From Lichenostomus cassidix (lineage: Eukaryota > Chordata > Aves > Passeriformes > Meliphagidae), in assembly GCA_008360975.2 (NCBI GenBank), contig CM039199.1, forward strand, positions 4,480,530-4,544,529: a stretch of 64,000 nt of DNA, in the 5' to 3' direction. The translations under genes and the position numbers were made by a program. Positions 35,431 to 46,443 of this stretch are shown piece after piece. The notes under the pieces are model-generated. The model ran no database searches. It was not told the DNA's origin and worked only from the letters and a program-made list of their open reading frames with translations. Position 1 is the stretch's first letter; every line of letters begins with the position of its first letter.

Positions 35431-38400
35431 GGGTCATTCCTGCCCTGGAAAGCTCAGGGTGTGGCGCAGGACAGAGGAGCTGCTGGTGTGGTCACCCTGT
35501 GCTGGTGCCAGGGTTGGGTGGCACACTGGGCAGGGCAGTGGAGCTCTCCTGGTCTGTGAGCAGTGGGGGAATGGCCAGGGAGCTGTGCTGTGGAAGGGGT
35601 CAGGAAGGAGCTTCCCTGGGGCTGTGGCTGCTGCAGTGTGACAGGGGACCTGCCACTTGTCCCCAGGCTTGGAGGTGAGGGATCCCAGACACCTCACTGT
35701 CCCCCCAGGATGCCATCTACCCCTGAGTTGGTAGATGAGAGATCTACAGGTTCTCTCTTTGGGATGTGCTCTCTGCATCCCATGTAACTGGAGAACGTAC
35801 AGGTGTGGTGGCCAAACAGCTTGACAGAAGTATTCTTGTGCATTACACCTTGATACCCATGTTTATAAAGATGGAATCCAACAGAGATCAAGTGCACCAT
35901 TGCATGGAGCTTTGGCTGTTGAGGAATGACCATTCCATGTTTTGTTGGCTCACTACATTCCATTCCCACCGTGCTGGAGTCCTCCCTGTGATCCCTGTGT
36001 GTGCTGCAATGGTGGCACTGGAAAAGGGGAATTTCTGGGTCTGGGCAGAGTTGGGAAGCATCTCCCAAATGCACACCCTGACAGCAGCACTGCCTTGTTC
36101 CCAACACGTGCTAAATCAACTGCATAAATAGAGGAGCTGTTCAAATGGGGCTACTGAAAAGCACCTGCAAAATCTGTAGTCACTGCTGAAACCCCAGTCC
36201 CTGTATGCTGATTAGGCTCTTGTTTTTAAAAAACTTGTAGTGAATACGTTTAAATTCTGCAATAAAGATACTTTCCCTGATTATTTTCTTTTTAAAATAC
36301 ACTTTTAAGATTGGTTGCTCTGGTGCTGAAGAATACTTAATGTTTCTTCCCTCTTACTGGTGTATAAATGCAATCCTGAAACATTGTCAGTATTTCTAAT
36401 ATTACTTGTAAGATTATTATTGGATGTATTTCTATTTTTTGGGGGGGATTACCAATTAATTATGTGACTACTTGTGATAATAAAAGACTTGGTAGTATTC
36501 CTACTAAAATATTTTTTTCTAATTGCTTAGAATTAATATCCTGCTTGTTTAGCATAACTATTGGGCTTTGAAAGTAGATTTATCACGAAATTTCCCAGAT
36601 ATCATTTTGTTTGAGTTGTGTGCTGCTCACCACCACACACACAGTACAGGTTGGTTCATGCAGGTTCTGTGCTGTGTGTTACTGCTTCTGTTGTTTGGGT
36701 GAGATAAAAACTTGTTGAACTACTAAAGTGGACAGAGTTTAAAATTACAGACACATTACTTTCCTTTGCAGCCATAATATGTTTGTTTTGGCAGGCAGTC
36801 TCTTCACTGGAACATGGAACAGTTCCTTTTTTTGCCATTATTCACTGTTTTCAGTCATACAGCACCAAGTATTATTCACAGCCCTGGAAAAAGTTACTCC
36901 TTCCCAAAACAAAAGCATAGGAAGTGTTCTGAGCTCCCTCATTTTCCTAATTGACAGGTATTAATGATGTGTGGGGACCCAGAGCAGTGACAACGTGCTC
37001 TAAATAACAAATTTCCCAGGGTGTTTATGGCTCAGGACCTCCCCTGTGTCCCAGGTACCTCGGTGGCTGTGCTGCTGGTGGCACCTGGCAGGATGATGCT
37101 CCTGCATCCCCCAGAGCAACCACCACGTTCACCTGGGCTAGTGCTAAGCTTCTCCCACATGGTGGAGCTTTTACCCTCGACTTGACCACGAAAAGGCATT
37201 TCTGAAGTGCAGAGAGGCAGCTCAGCCAAGGAGGGCTCTGCTCTCCTCTGCCCTGATCCATGCAGTTTGGGTGTCTCACCTAATGTTCTGTTTGCCCCAC
37301 GCAGGCATGGATGCTGTGGCTGTGCTAATGCCTGCAAATCGATTAGAATTAAGTGGGACTGAGGCCTCCTGGATCCCTGCAGCATCACAGGGCAGTTCCT
37401 GATGGCCTGGAGCTGCTGAAATCCCCCCAGCTGCTTTCCAGCTCAAAAAGCTAATCAGCTTTGCATCACATCCAACAGCTATTGCCCCATTCTCCCACCC
37501 AGCTTTGCCAGTTTTGCTGCATTTTGCTGGTTTTCTCATCAGGCAGGAATAGTGTAAAGAATTCATGTTTCTTGCAGCAAACTGCTTTTGAAAGAAGTAT
37601 TGAAGAATTTAGGAGTTTGTGTGATTTGAACCTTACTTAGGAAGTGAAAAAAAGAAAGTCTGCTGCTGAGAACAACTGCCTTGTTTTTCAGAAATCAGCT
37701 CTTTCTTTCTCATTACTTGTATTTTGATGCTGTGAAGCCTTTATGGGTATTCTTTGCTTATTTGGTCCAACTGTAACTCACTTTAATGCTTATCTATTTT
37801 CTAATAATACTTAGCACAAGAGGTGCCCTTTCCTTTTTTTTTTCCCCTCAGGATGTGATGTCTTTTTCTTTTCTTTTTCCCCCTTTCCAGTAAGGAAAAC
37901 ACCATTTCCTCCAGTGCAAATGAGTAATGGTGATGCAGATCAGTTCAGACTTTTACACTGCCACTTGTTCACATAGAAGTGATCTGTTCCTCTGAAAATC
38001 TCTAATTTTCATGGGAACTGTGCATTAATTTTAAACTCACCCCGTTCAGAGCACAGGAATGTATTTTCCCTTATTTTTCCTAAGGCTGGGAATCACAATT
38101 GTTTTTTCTGCTGTCCCTCTGTTTGCTAGAAAATTGGTTTTGCTGCTGAGGTCCTTCAATGCCCATGTGGCTGCTGCCTTCATGTTCTGCCACCTGGCCC
38201 CTTCTCCCTGCCAAACTTTGTATTTCTTTGCTCTTGCTCTTTGCTATTTCTGAAGCAAATCCCTGAAAAAGATTTTTTTTTCCATTCTTCTGCCCTGCTA
38301 TATTTTCCCCCCCTTCATAAAAATAAATTGTGGAGCTGATCTGGCTGTTGCATATCTGCCCAACTGCTCATGGATTCTCCCATACCAGGGAATAAAATTT

Positions 38401-39159
38401 TCAACCCTTCATGGCTGTTCCTGCAGCTCAGCTGCGTGCTTACATTTTTATTATAAGGCCCTTTTAGAACAGATTTAGAATGGTTTTATCAAGTGATGAG
38501 TGAGTGAAGTTTTGCAATACAGAAATAAATGTTTTCAAATAGTAACATTTGTAGTGAATAAAATGATGCTCCCAGTCACTGCATGGTTATTATTTGGCAG
38601 TGGGAGACTTGGATTTGTTAGTTGGTATTTTCTAGGTAAGAGTAACTAATGCCTTCTTCCCATAAACTCAGTAATATTTTCATTTTGGTGATTCAGTCTT
38701 TAATATAAATACAGTAAAGTGACAGGCTTCATGCCCTTAATATTTAGGGCTTTTAGTCATCCTTAGAATTAATTCTGGTTTTGGCAGAAGCATTTATTAT
38801 TAAAGAAAACACAGACTCAGATATTTAATTACTTGGATTTCTTTTTTTAACACATTTCAGGAACATCTGTGGATCCTAATGAAGCCAGTGAGAATCCCAG
38901 ACCCTAAAAACTGCCTAAATTTTTACAGTAACATGGGAGGAGGGCAGGGTACTGTGAAGATTCCTGGCATATATTTTCAGATGACTTACTGTATTTTTAG
39001 CTGGTGGGTATGTTTGGTGTCATTCATTTTAGAGAGTAAGACCATCCATTTATCCCAGCCTGCTCAAATTTCTGTTTTTTCTGTAAAATACAGTAAAGTT
39101 TTCTTGTGGGGCTGATGTAGGGGTTGACTGATTCTCAGCTGTGAAAGAAATACTTCTGT
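35431..39159. other. CUX1 intron 1, no gene seen
   Basis: Ordinary intron. GC-richer patches (35430-35700, 37030-37300) give chance frames on both strands. Short G, T and TA-rich tracts are scattered. No repeat family or exon is recognised. Confidence 0.5.
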
Positions 39160-39680
39160 TGATTATCTTTGCTCCGCTGTTTTCTTTAGATTTCAAGAGG
39201 TTGTGCTTAACATTTCAAAATTAGTTAGAGGACTCCTTTCAGCCTGCTAAATTATCCCTACAGAAGGCTGCAAAGCGAGCTCTGCGTGCTTGCCTCAACT
39301 TAGCTGCTCTTGATGGCACTGCAAATAAATTATATATGTAAGCAAATTATTTTGAAAGCAGTAGTTTTTAAATTGGGACAGGGCTTCTCTGTGTGTGCAG
39401 ACATCTCGTGCTGTAGCTGGTTTAACAGGTGAATTTGAACCTCTTCCAAATTTGGTGTCGAATTTTCAGACGAGCACAATGCACGAATTCTCCTTTCTGC
39501 CCTCTGCAAAGAGGAAGGAAGGGGGAAAAAAACCCCCAGCCAAATCTATTTCAGTACTTTCTCAGAAGTTTACTTGTATAAATTTCTCTTTTTCTACGAA
39601 ACCATGCTGTAAAATTCTTGAGGGCTGCTGGAATAATTGTGCTCTTTAGTGAATTGTGTAGGTCGGCGAGAAGGATCTGT
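39160..39680. promoter_or_regulatory. Candidate conserved intronic element
   Basis: About ten CpGs survive in about 520 bp of otherwise AT-leaning, CpG-poor intron. Among them are GTCGAATTTTCAGACGAGC near 39457-39475 and GGTCGGCGAG near 39661. AT-rich words such as AAATTATCC and GCAAATTATTTTG are interspersed. The mixture looks constrained, but no alignment was possible. Confidence 0.35.
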
Positions 39681-42600
39681 CTGGACTCCTACCAAACACC
39701 AGTTTTAAAATACAGAAAAAGATTTAAAATAATAAAATATGCAAAAAATAAAAAGTGGCAAAATTTTGAGTAATTTTAATATATTTTGAATCAACATAGG
39801 ATTATCAGATGTTTTTGCATGTTTATGGAAGGTGGCATTTATGGCATTTATGACAACATCAGTGAAGCTTTTACTTTTACTCTCAGTTCTCTCCAATGTC
39901 TGTTGGACCCAAGAGCCCAACTCTGCTCCTCACCACAAACACAGACAGCACCAGCTTTAAGCCTTTTGCCTTCTGATCAGCTCTTTTGTTCTCTGTGGTC
40001 TTGTAATTCCATTTTCTCAGACGCAGTTCTCTCCAGTGTTGTGGTGCAGAGGAGTTTCAAGGCACAGAGCTGTGCATGTGCAGCTCTGCGAGTGTAAACT
40101 AAGAGGAGAAAAATGCCTCTTATCTTTTTCCGTTATCTCTGCTTACCTCACTTTTTTGGGGCTTGGTTTCCACCTTAGGAACACACTGCTGCCAAGTGAA
40201 TCTAGTGAAAATCATAGAAATGGTGCTTGAGGCTTTGGGGTGACTTGTTTCACTTGTGAATGGAAATATTCTGCTGTGCTCTAAGGTCCTGTTGTGTTCC
40301 AGATAAATCAGCACACGGCGTCAAATTAACTTCATTGTTCTTAGAGAGCACTTCATTACAGATAGTCTGACTTGGGTGTGTTCTTAAGGTTTTGTTAAAA
40401 TTAGACATTAATCAGTGTGCCTGAAATAATCCAAAGGGAGCCTTTGCCTGTGTTGATATTGTGGGAGCTGCGAGTTCTCAGCTGCCCTGAGATCAAGTGT
40501 TCAGGGCTGCTGGGGTTGGTGTGTGACTCCCCAAAATGAGCAGCTAGGTGGCTGCCCTGCAGTCACTGCCTGAGCCTCCTGGGCTAATCTGAGTGGCATC
40601 CCAGAGAGCTGGGCTGCAGCATTCAAGGCAGCAGCACAAACTGATGTGACTGAAGGTATTTGTGGGTTATAGCAACGTCAGTGGATTATCTGCAGCAGGA
40701 GGAGGAGGAGGGCTGGGAATGGGAGTGAGTAATGTACCAAACAAGTAACTAAAAGTGGCTAATGAGCAGGAGAAGCAGGAGAATTATAGAGTGTGGGATT
40801 TACAGTTGTTGTACATACTTTTGGTAATTTCTGTAAGAAAGATTGGGAGAACCTATTGGAAGGATGACAGCAAATATTAGGCAATTTTCTGAAGAACAGG
40901 AATTGTCTTGAGCAGGGAATTGAAGTATTTGCTCCAGCTGGGTTTGGTTATGAGAAGGTGAGTTGGGTTTGCCATGGAGGGTGGTGACATCAGGCACAGC
41001 TGATTACATCTTGCAAATGGAGAATTTCTGAGCAATGTCATTTGTTTCAGCAAGAATTGGTTTGCTCAAGCATTTTACTGGTAGCCAGAGGGAGTGAATA
41101 TTTACAGGAAAAGGTGGGGGGGAGGAATTTTATTCTATAATCAAACCCCTCCACGGTATTAAAAACCAGATTGCTCAAAGGTGGCATTACTGGACAGCAT
41201 TGCAGAAAGCTTGAGGTTTTGACTCAAAATAGGTTTGGCAGCAGTGAGTAAGAGCCTCGTGTGTGTGTCTGCCAAGCTCAGAATTTCATCGATGGGAGCA
41301 TGTTTCTTTGTCATTTAGCCCTCTTGCAGAGAGCAGAAAGATCTCAACCAAAAATTACAACTCGTTTTGATCCAGAAACTCCCTGCAGCAGCTCAGTTGT
41401 TGTCTTGCTGCTCATATCTAATGTTAGCCTTGGTTCTAGAAATAAGAATTTCAATGACTTGAGTATCCTGAATACACATTTTTGACGGCTTAGGTAGAAG
41501 GTGTCATTCCAAGAGTAGTTTCTTCCTAAATAAAAAAAAATAACTGTAACTTTCATGTGTGCACTGTTTCTAGGTGTAGTTATCATAGGCCTAAATTATT
41601 TAAACCTTAAAGCAGCATCTTGCAGGAAATTTTTACTCCTATGTTGTTTTTTTTTTTAAACATATAAATATTTCAAGTCTATGCAAAAGACAAACCTTGT
41701 ATAAAAATACTATATCACCCATGAGTAAGAGAAGTTATTAAAGGTAGGCACAGGCTGAGTAATGAAACGGGGACATCAGGTTCCTCAGAATAGCCTGTTA
41801 CTAAGGGATGCTGAATCCAAGGTAAAAACTCCTGTTTCTTCTCATTTCTAGATTTTTCAGACCTATTTAACTATGCCTTGAATATAAATGCCTTGAATAT
41901 ATCCAGTCTGATGTTGATGATGGTAGTTGCTGTGGATAATGATCAGCTGTTGCAGCAAAAGAATTCACTCAGATTTTTAATTTAGGAAGCAGAAAGCTGA
42001 TTTTTTTTTTTTTTTTATAAACTTGGCCAGCAAACAGAAACCAAGATGATAGCAGTCTTGGATGTCACTTTAGTCTTCTATCTGCTTTCCCAGGAATCAG
42101 CAATAGTGCTTGGAGATTTAAGTGGTTTGGTCAGCATTACCTTTTTCAGCCTTTATATTTCCATAATAGTTCATAAACCTGCAAATAATGGTCTGCTCTG
42201 CGCTGAGCCAAAAATGAGTAATTTCCTTTTTTCTCCACAATGCTTCAGAACTAGTCTGTAGGATTCTCCCCAGTGGAAGAATGAGATATGTAATATACTG
42301 GAACCAGGGCTCATAAGAGAACCAAAATTAAATTAATCCTAAGAATTCTGGTTTGGGGGTTTTTTTCCTGCATGTGCAGAGTAGTCCCTTCATCCTTCAT
42401 CTGCCCAATTGCCATTTTATTAAGCTTTTAGGTGTTTATTGGAAAGTATGCCATTAACTTGCATCTGTTCCACTCCAGGAAATTGGCTGTTATCATCTGT
42501 TTTCTTCCCAAAATATTGGCTATTCCCTGTGTGAGACTTTACCCCCTTAAATACAGTATTAAACATGGTGTTGATGCAGGCAGAGTCATCTTGAGCCTGT

Positions 42601-44127
42601 TCTGTTTTCCTGCTGTTGCTGCAAACAAATGTGAAGAATCTTTCCAAAAAGAAAAATCCTCAAGGATCCTTCATTAGATGTACTCCTGGGAATTGGTAAT
42701 AGATACTTGACTATCATTCATTTTAGGAGCAGGATTTTGATGCCTATTAAAATCAAGGTGCACACTAAATATTTACCCTGTTTGTTTGGAAATGTGTGTT
42801 CCTTTTAGCACTTCTCTTGCAGAGGAAATGCACAACTCACCAGAGCACTGAGCAGTGATTCCCAGGGTTTCCAGGGAATTGGGACCTTCATTTCCCAATT
42901 CCCAAATGATGCCTTGGCTGGCCTTGTGCAGGGGCAGATGGTACAGCAAGAAGAGTTCTGGGGGCCAAGGTTTGCAGCAAGCAGCAGAAAAAAGGAAATG
43001 TTAATTTAGGAACTAAAAAAAAAAAATCCCCTGATAAAGAGAAGGGAGAAATGCCAAAGGGAGGAAACAATGGTGTTGCTCTAAAAGTGGTGCTCTGAGC
43101 TCCAACCTACGACTGAAGCTGTCCTGATCTCATCTGTGCAAAGTTTATAAAATCCAATTACTCTGATATCTGGAATTTAAATAACTAGAAACCTTATGTC
43201 TAGTCTTGTCTTGCTTTTAGCTTTCTTTCCAGTGGGAAAAACTGTCCAAGTCAGTGATAAGGAACCATTTTATTTGGGGAGGAGTTTGAAACACCACCCA
43301 GAGATGATGTCATGCCTGACACTGTTCATATCCTGATTGGAAATCTCTGATGGTGAAAGAAAGAAATATGTATTAGGAATGCTGTATCATTAGAAACCTA
43401 TTAGGCATTGTCTTAGATGTTCTAAAACAAGTCTTGGCATATAGAGCTGCTTACTGGGTTTAGAGAAGACTGATCTACTTTTTAACTGCAAAAAAAATCA
43501 TTACTCAGAGCATCTGGTAAAGTGATAGTGCATGGATTTTAGGCTGAAGGCTTTTTTTTTTACTTTTTTTTAATGTGTTTAAAGTGGAAAAGGTAGTGAG
43601 GTCTATGCAGGTAAAATACAACACTGTACTTTAAAACATTAAAGGAGAAAAGACTTGGAAGCAGCTGAAAAGGAAGTGGATTGTTAGAGTTGCTTGAGAA
43701 TTTCTTTTGCTGTCTGTTTAGGTAATCATAATTAAAAAATGCCTGAATGATCTTAATAACACATGCTTCAACTGACAAGCACTAATTGCTCTCTGTCAGG
43801 CCAAGAGAAGATGAATGTTGTCAAGAAAACCACAAGTCAGACAAGCTGATTCTCTTCTAGTCTGACACCATGTTCCCATGTACAAACCAGTTTTTACTGG
43901 AGTCTTTCCAACATCAAAAGAAAATCCTTGCCTTCCCATTAATTTTCGTTGCTGGCAGGCTCGAGCTGTTTGTGACGAGTTACTTTCCTTACTATTGCTG
44001 GGCTGCTCCTGCCCAGGGTTGTGCAAAGGCAAAAAATGTAAACAGGTTTCTCAACTTCTCCTTATCTTTGGAGTTAAACTGAGCACATTCTTACACTGAA
44101 ATATAAAGCATTAGGGATAAAAAAAAC
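39681..44127. other. CUX1 intron 1, no gene seen
   Basis: Ordinary AT-leaning intron. Landmarks are a T16 tract at 42001-42016 and a small direct duplication of ATGCCTTGAATAT at 41873-41885 and 41888-41900. No exon is recognised. Confidence 0.5.
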
Positions 44128-44376
44128 TTTTTTTTTTTTTTTTTTTTGTCATCACAGCAATTCTTTTCTTTTTTTTTTTTCTTTTTTCTTTGCCCTGCAC
44201 TGTGCAGTGCACTGGGCCAGGTAGGATAGCATTGTTTTTCTTCAAAGATCTTTTTTTTAAGACAGCCTATGCAAATGATGTCGCTGCAGTGAAAAATCCC
44301 AGTTTTGTATAGCAGATGCTATCTGGCAGGATTTCCTGCAAGGTGATGTGTATCTAGTGCCATTTTTTTTTTTTTT
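44128..44376. repeat. Cluster of long T tracts with palindrome and octamer
   Basis: T runs of 20 (44128-44147), 12 (44169-44180), 8 (44251-44258) and 13 (44364-44376) lie within 250 bp. Between them sit a 7-bp-arm palindrome (TGCACTG, 2-base gap, CAGTGCA; 44196-44211) and an exact POU octamer ATGCAAAT (44269-44276) followed by a CpG-containing segment. Tracts like this disfavour nucleosomes. Confidence 0.6.
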
Positions 44377-45545
44377 CCTTTTGTTTTAAAGATGCCTTTT
44401 TTGTCTGTGCTCTAGTCAAATTAAAACCTTGTCCTTTACCATATTTCTTGCTTTGGATACAAGCAGAGATATTCCACATTGTTTCATAGTTTCCATTTAT
44501 ATTTGGACATCATTTTCAACATGGGGTTGGAAAGGGTTGGGAAGCCTATGGGTCACTTGGGCAACTATCTACCAGATAAATCCATTGACCTTCCTTGTAA
44601 ACAGGGTTTAAAAAGCTTTGCTGCTTTGAACTAAGTAAATTCTGACTTAGGCACTCCAGTGTTAATTATGAAGAGAGATCATGTTATGTTTTCATGTTGG
44701 TTTGAGACTCTTAAAAAAAATAAAACCCAAGAAACGCTGGGATCTTTCTGTAAACAGAATAACTCCTTTAACCAGATATTTTAAGTTGGATCATTAAACC
44801 TCTCCCCAGAGCTCAGTAGTGCCAATTCATCTTTTAATTAGTTTTTCTGAGGAAGAGGGATATTGACTTGGTTGTGAATGCACCCTGCTCTCTGGAAGGA
44901 CTTTAACTCAATCCACTTTATGGTTTTGTGGAGAAGACAGAAATCAGCTCCTTAAAACTTCACCGTAATTCTCAAACTTCAGTTCTTAAACAGCATTGTC
45001 AGTAATCAATCTTTGTAAGACTTCCCTGCCTAATTTGATGGCTGTTTTAACTATTTGATGGCCACATTTAGCATGTCTGGATGCAAGGTATCTTCAAAGG
45101 ACTTTGTGCAAATGGGAATTTGGAATTCTCTCTTAATTTTGGCATCTAAAACAGAGTCAGCACCTTGGTGTGCCAAAGCTGGTGTTGAACCAGAGTGGAA
45201 ATAAACTCCTTTTCCTTACCAGATTTCTCTGCTGGTAACAAAACCCCCCTTGCTGAAGGGTGCTGTTGAAGTGCAGAGGGAAGGATGGGTGAAGAACATT
45301 TGAAAGGAGCACTGAGCATTCCTGACTTGTTTTCCAGCAAGTCCCAGTCCCTCCTATTTACAGGCTCACCCTACAGATATTGCTCCCCAGTGCTTGGCTC
45401 TCTGACAGTGGAAATAAGTAAATAAATCAGAGTAGAAAGGCAAGACCACAAGCTGACAGTGGGTTGATTTGTCATTTCAAATCTCCCCAAACCAAAAAAA
45501 GTACCTGTGTTTCTGTGTCAAAACTATTATCCAATCTAGCTGAAA
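44377..45545. other. CUX1 intron 1, no gene seen
   Basis: Ordinary intron; nothing beyond short A/T tracts. Confidence 0.5.
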
Positions 45546-45593
45546 TTATAACAATCCGTGACAGTTCAACAACAACATCACGGATTGTTATAA
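45546..45593. repeat. Perfect 16-bp inverted repeat (hairpin)
   Basis: TTATAACAATCCGTGA (45546-45561) is followed after 16 bases (45562-45577, A/C-rich) by its exact reverse complement (45578-45593). Each arm contains a CpG. A perfect 16-bp match at this spacing is very unlikely by chance in a window of this size. It could be a recent template-switch event, a remnant of a palindromic element, or a selected RNA or DNA hairpin. No terminal target duplication was seen. Confidence 0.9.
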
Positions 45594-46117
45594 AAAGCAT
45601 CACGACAACTTCCTTTTCTCAGTTTTTGCATGTGATGGGGGAACAGCAAATTCCCTTTTTCCTCCAGTGGTGCCCCACACCCAGGGATGGAGGGACTTTT
45701 CCAAATTGGAGGGCAGAGCTGTGCTGTCAGCTGGAGTTGAGATCCTTCCAGGGCAGCAACAGGAGAGGATTTGTTTGTTCCCACTTCAGAGTTTTCTGCA
45801 GAAAATAATGAGAACCCTAGAGCCTGTCCTGAAATCACCAAATCCTTTGCTTCTGTAGAATAAAGTGAGCAACTATTTAAAAAAAGGAAAAGGGGGGAGG
45901 AGGAGGGATTAGCATGGAGACTGGAACTGTGTTACCTGAAAAGCACCAGCCAGTCATGGGGTGTTCTGAAAATAGCCATAATCAAATCTAGTTTAATTCT
46001 TTCACAGTGGTTTAGATATGATAATTCCAGCGTGGATTTGAGTAAAAAATATTTAAAATAAAATTGCTCCGGTTGCTTCTGCTGTACAGAACAGAGCAGT
46101 GTTGTGGTATGTGTAAT
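45594..46117. other. CUX1 intron 1, no gene seen
   Basis: Ordinary intron with a purine-rich stretch near 45880-45910. Confidence 0.5.
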
Positions 46118-46180
46118 ATATCAGAGTGTAAAATATCAGAGTGTAAAATACCAGAGTGTAAAATAGGTGTAAAATATCAA
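46118..46180. repeat. 15-bp AT-rich tandem repeat, about 4 copies
   Basis: Unit ATATCAGAGTGTAAA occurs twice exactly, once with one substitution, and once shortened by 4 bp, and then a fifth partial copy starts. It produces the repetitive FYTL-type end of a reverse-strand frame, which is therefore not a protein domain. Confidence 0.9.
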
Positions 46181-46401
46181 GAGTTCTGATATTTTGCAAT
46201 GGGTTTTTTTGCAGTGGATCATTTAAGAAACAATTTGGGGGGTTATTCATTGACTTTCTTGAGCAAAGTAGATACTGATATTTGATATTTGTCCTAAAGG
46301 CGCTTCTCTTGAGGAGATGTCCCCACTTGGCTCTGGTGGGCTGAGAAGGGTCTGTCCCCAGTGACAGCCAGCGGTGTGCAGAGGGCAGCTCTGGGATGTG
46401 A

Positions 46402-46443
46402 CTGCCATGGTGTCCCTGCCATGGTGTCACTGCCAGGGTGTCC
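46402..46443. repeat. 14-bp GC-rich minisatellite, 3 copies
   Basis: CTGCCATGGTGTCC, CTGCCATGGTGTCA and CTGCCAGGGTGTCC in tandem. The flanks stay GC-rich to about 46680. Confidence 0.9.

Noticed and set aside
35121..35678. 185-codon plus-strand frame
   Set aside because: Coincides with the intronic CpG cluster, where stops are rare, and has no domain; the DNA feature is the more likely signal.
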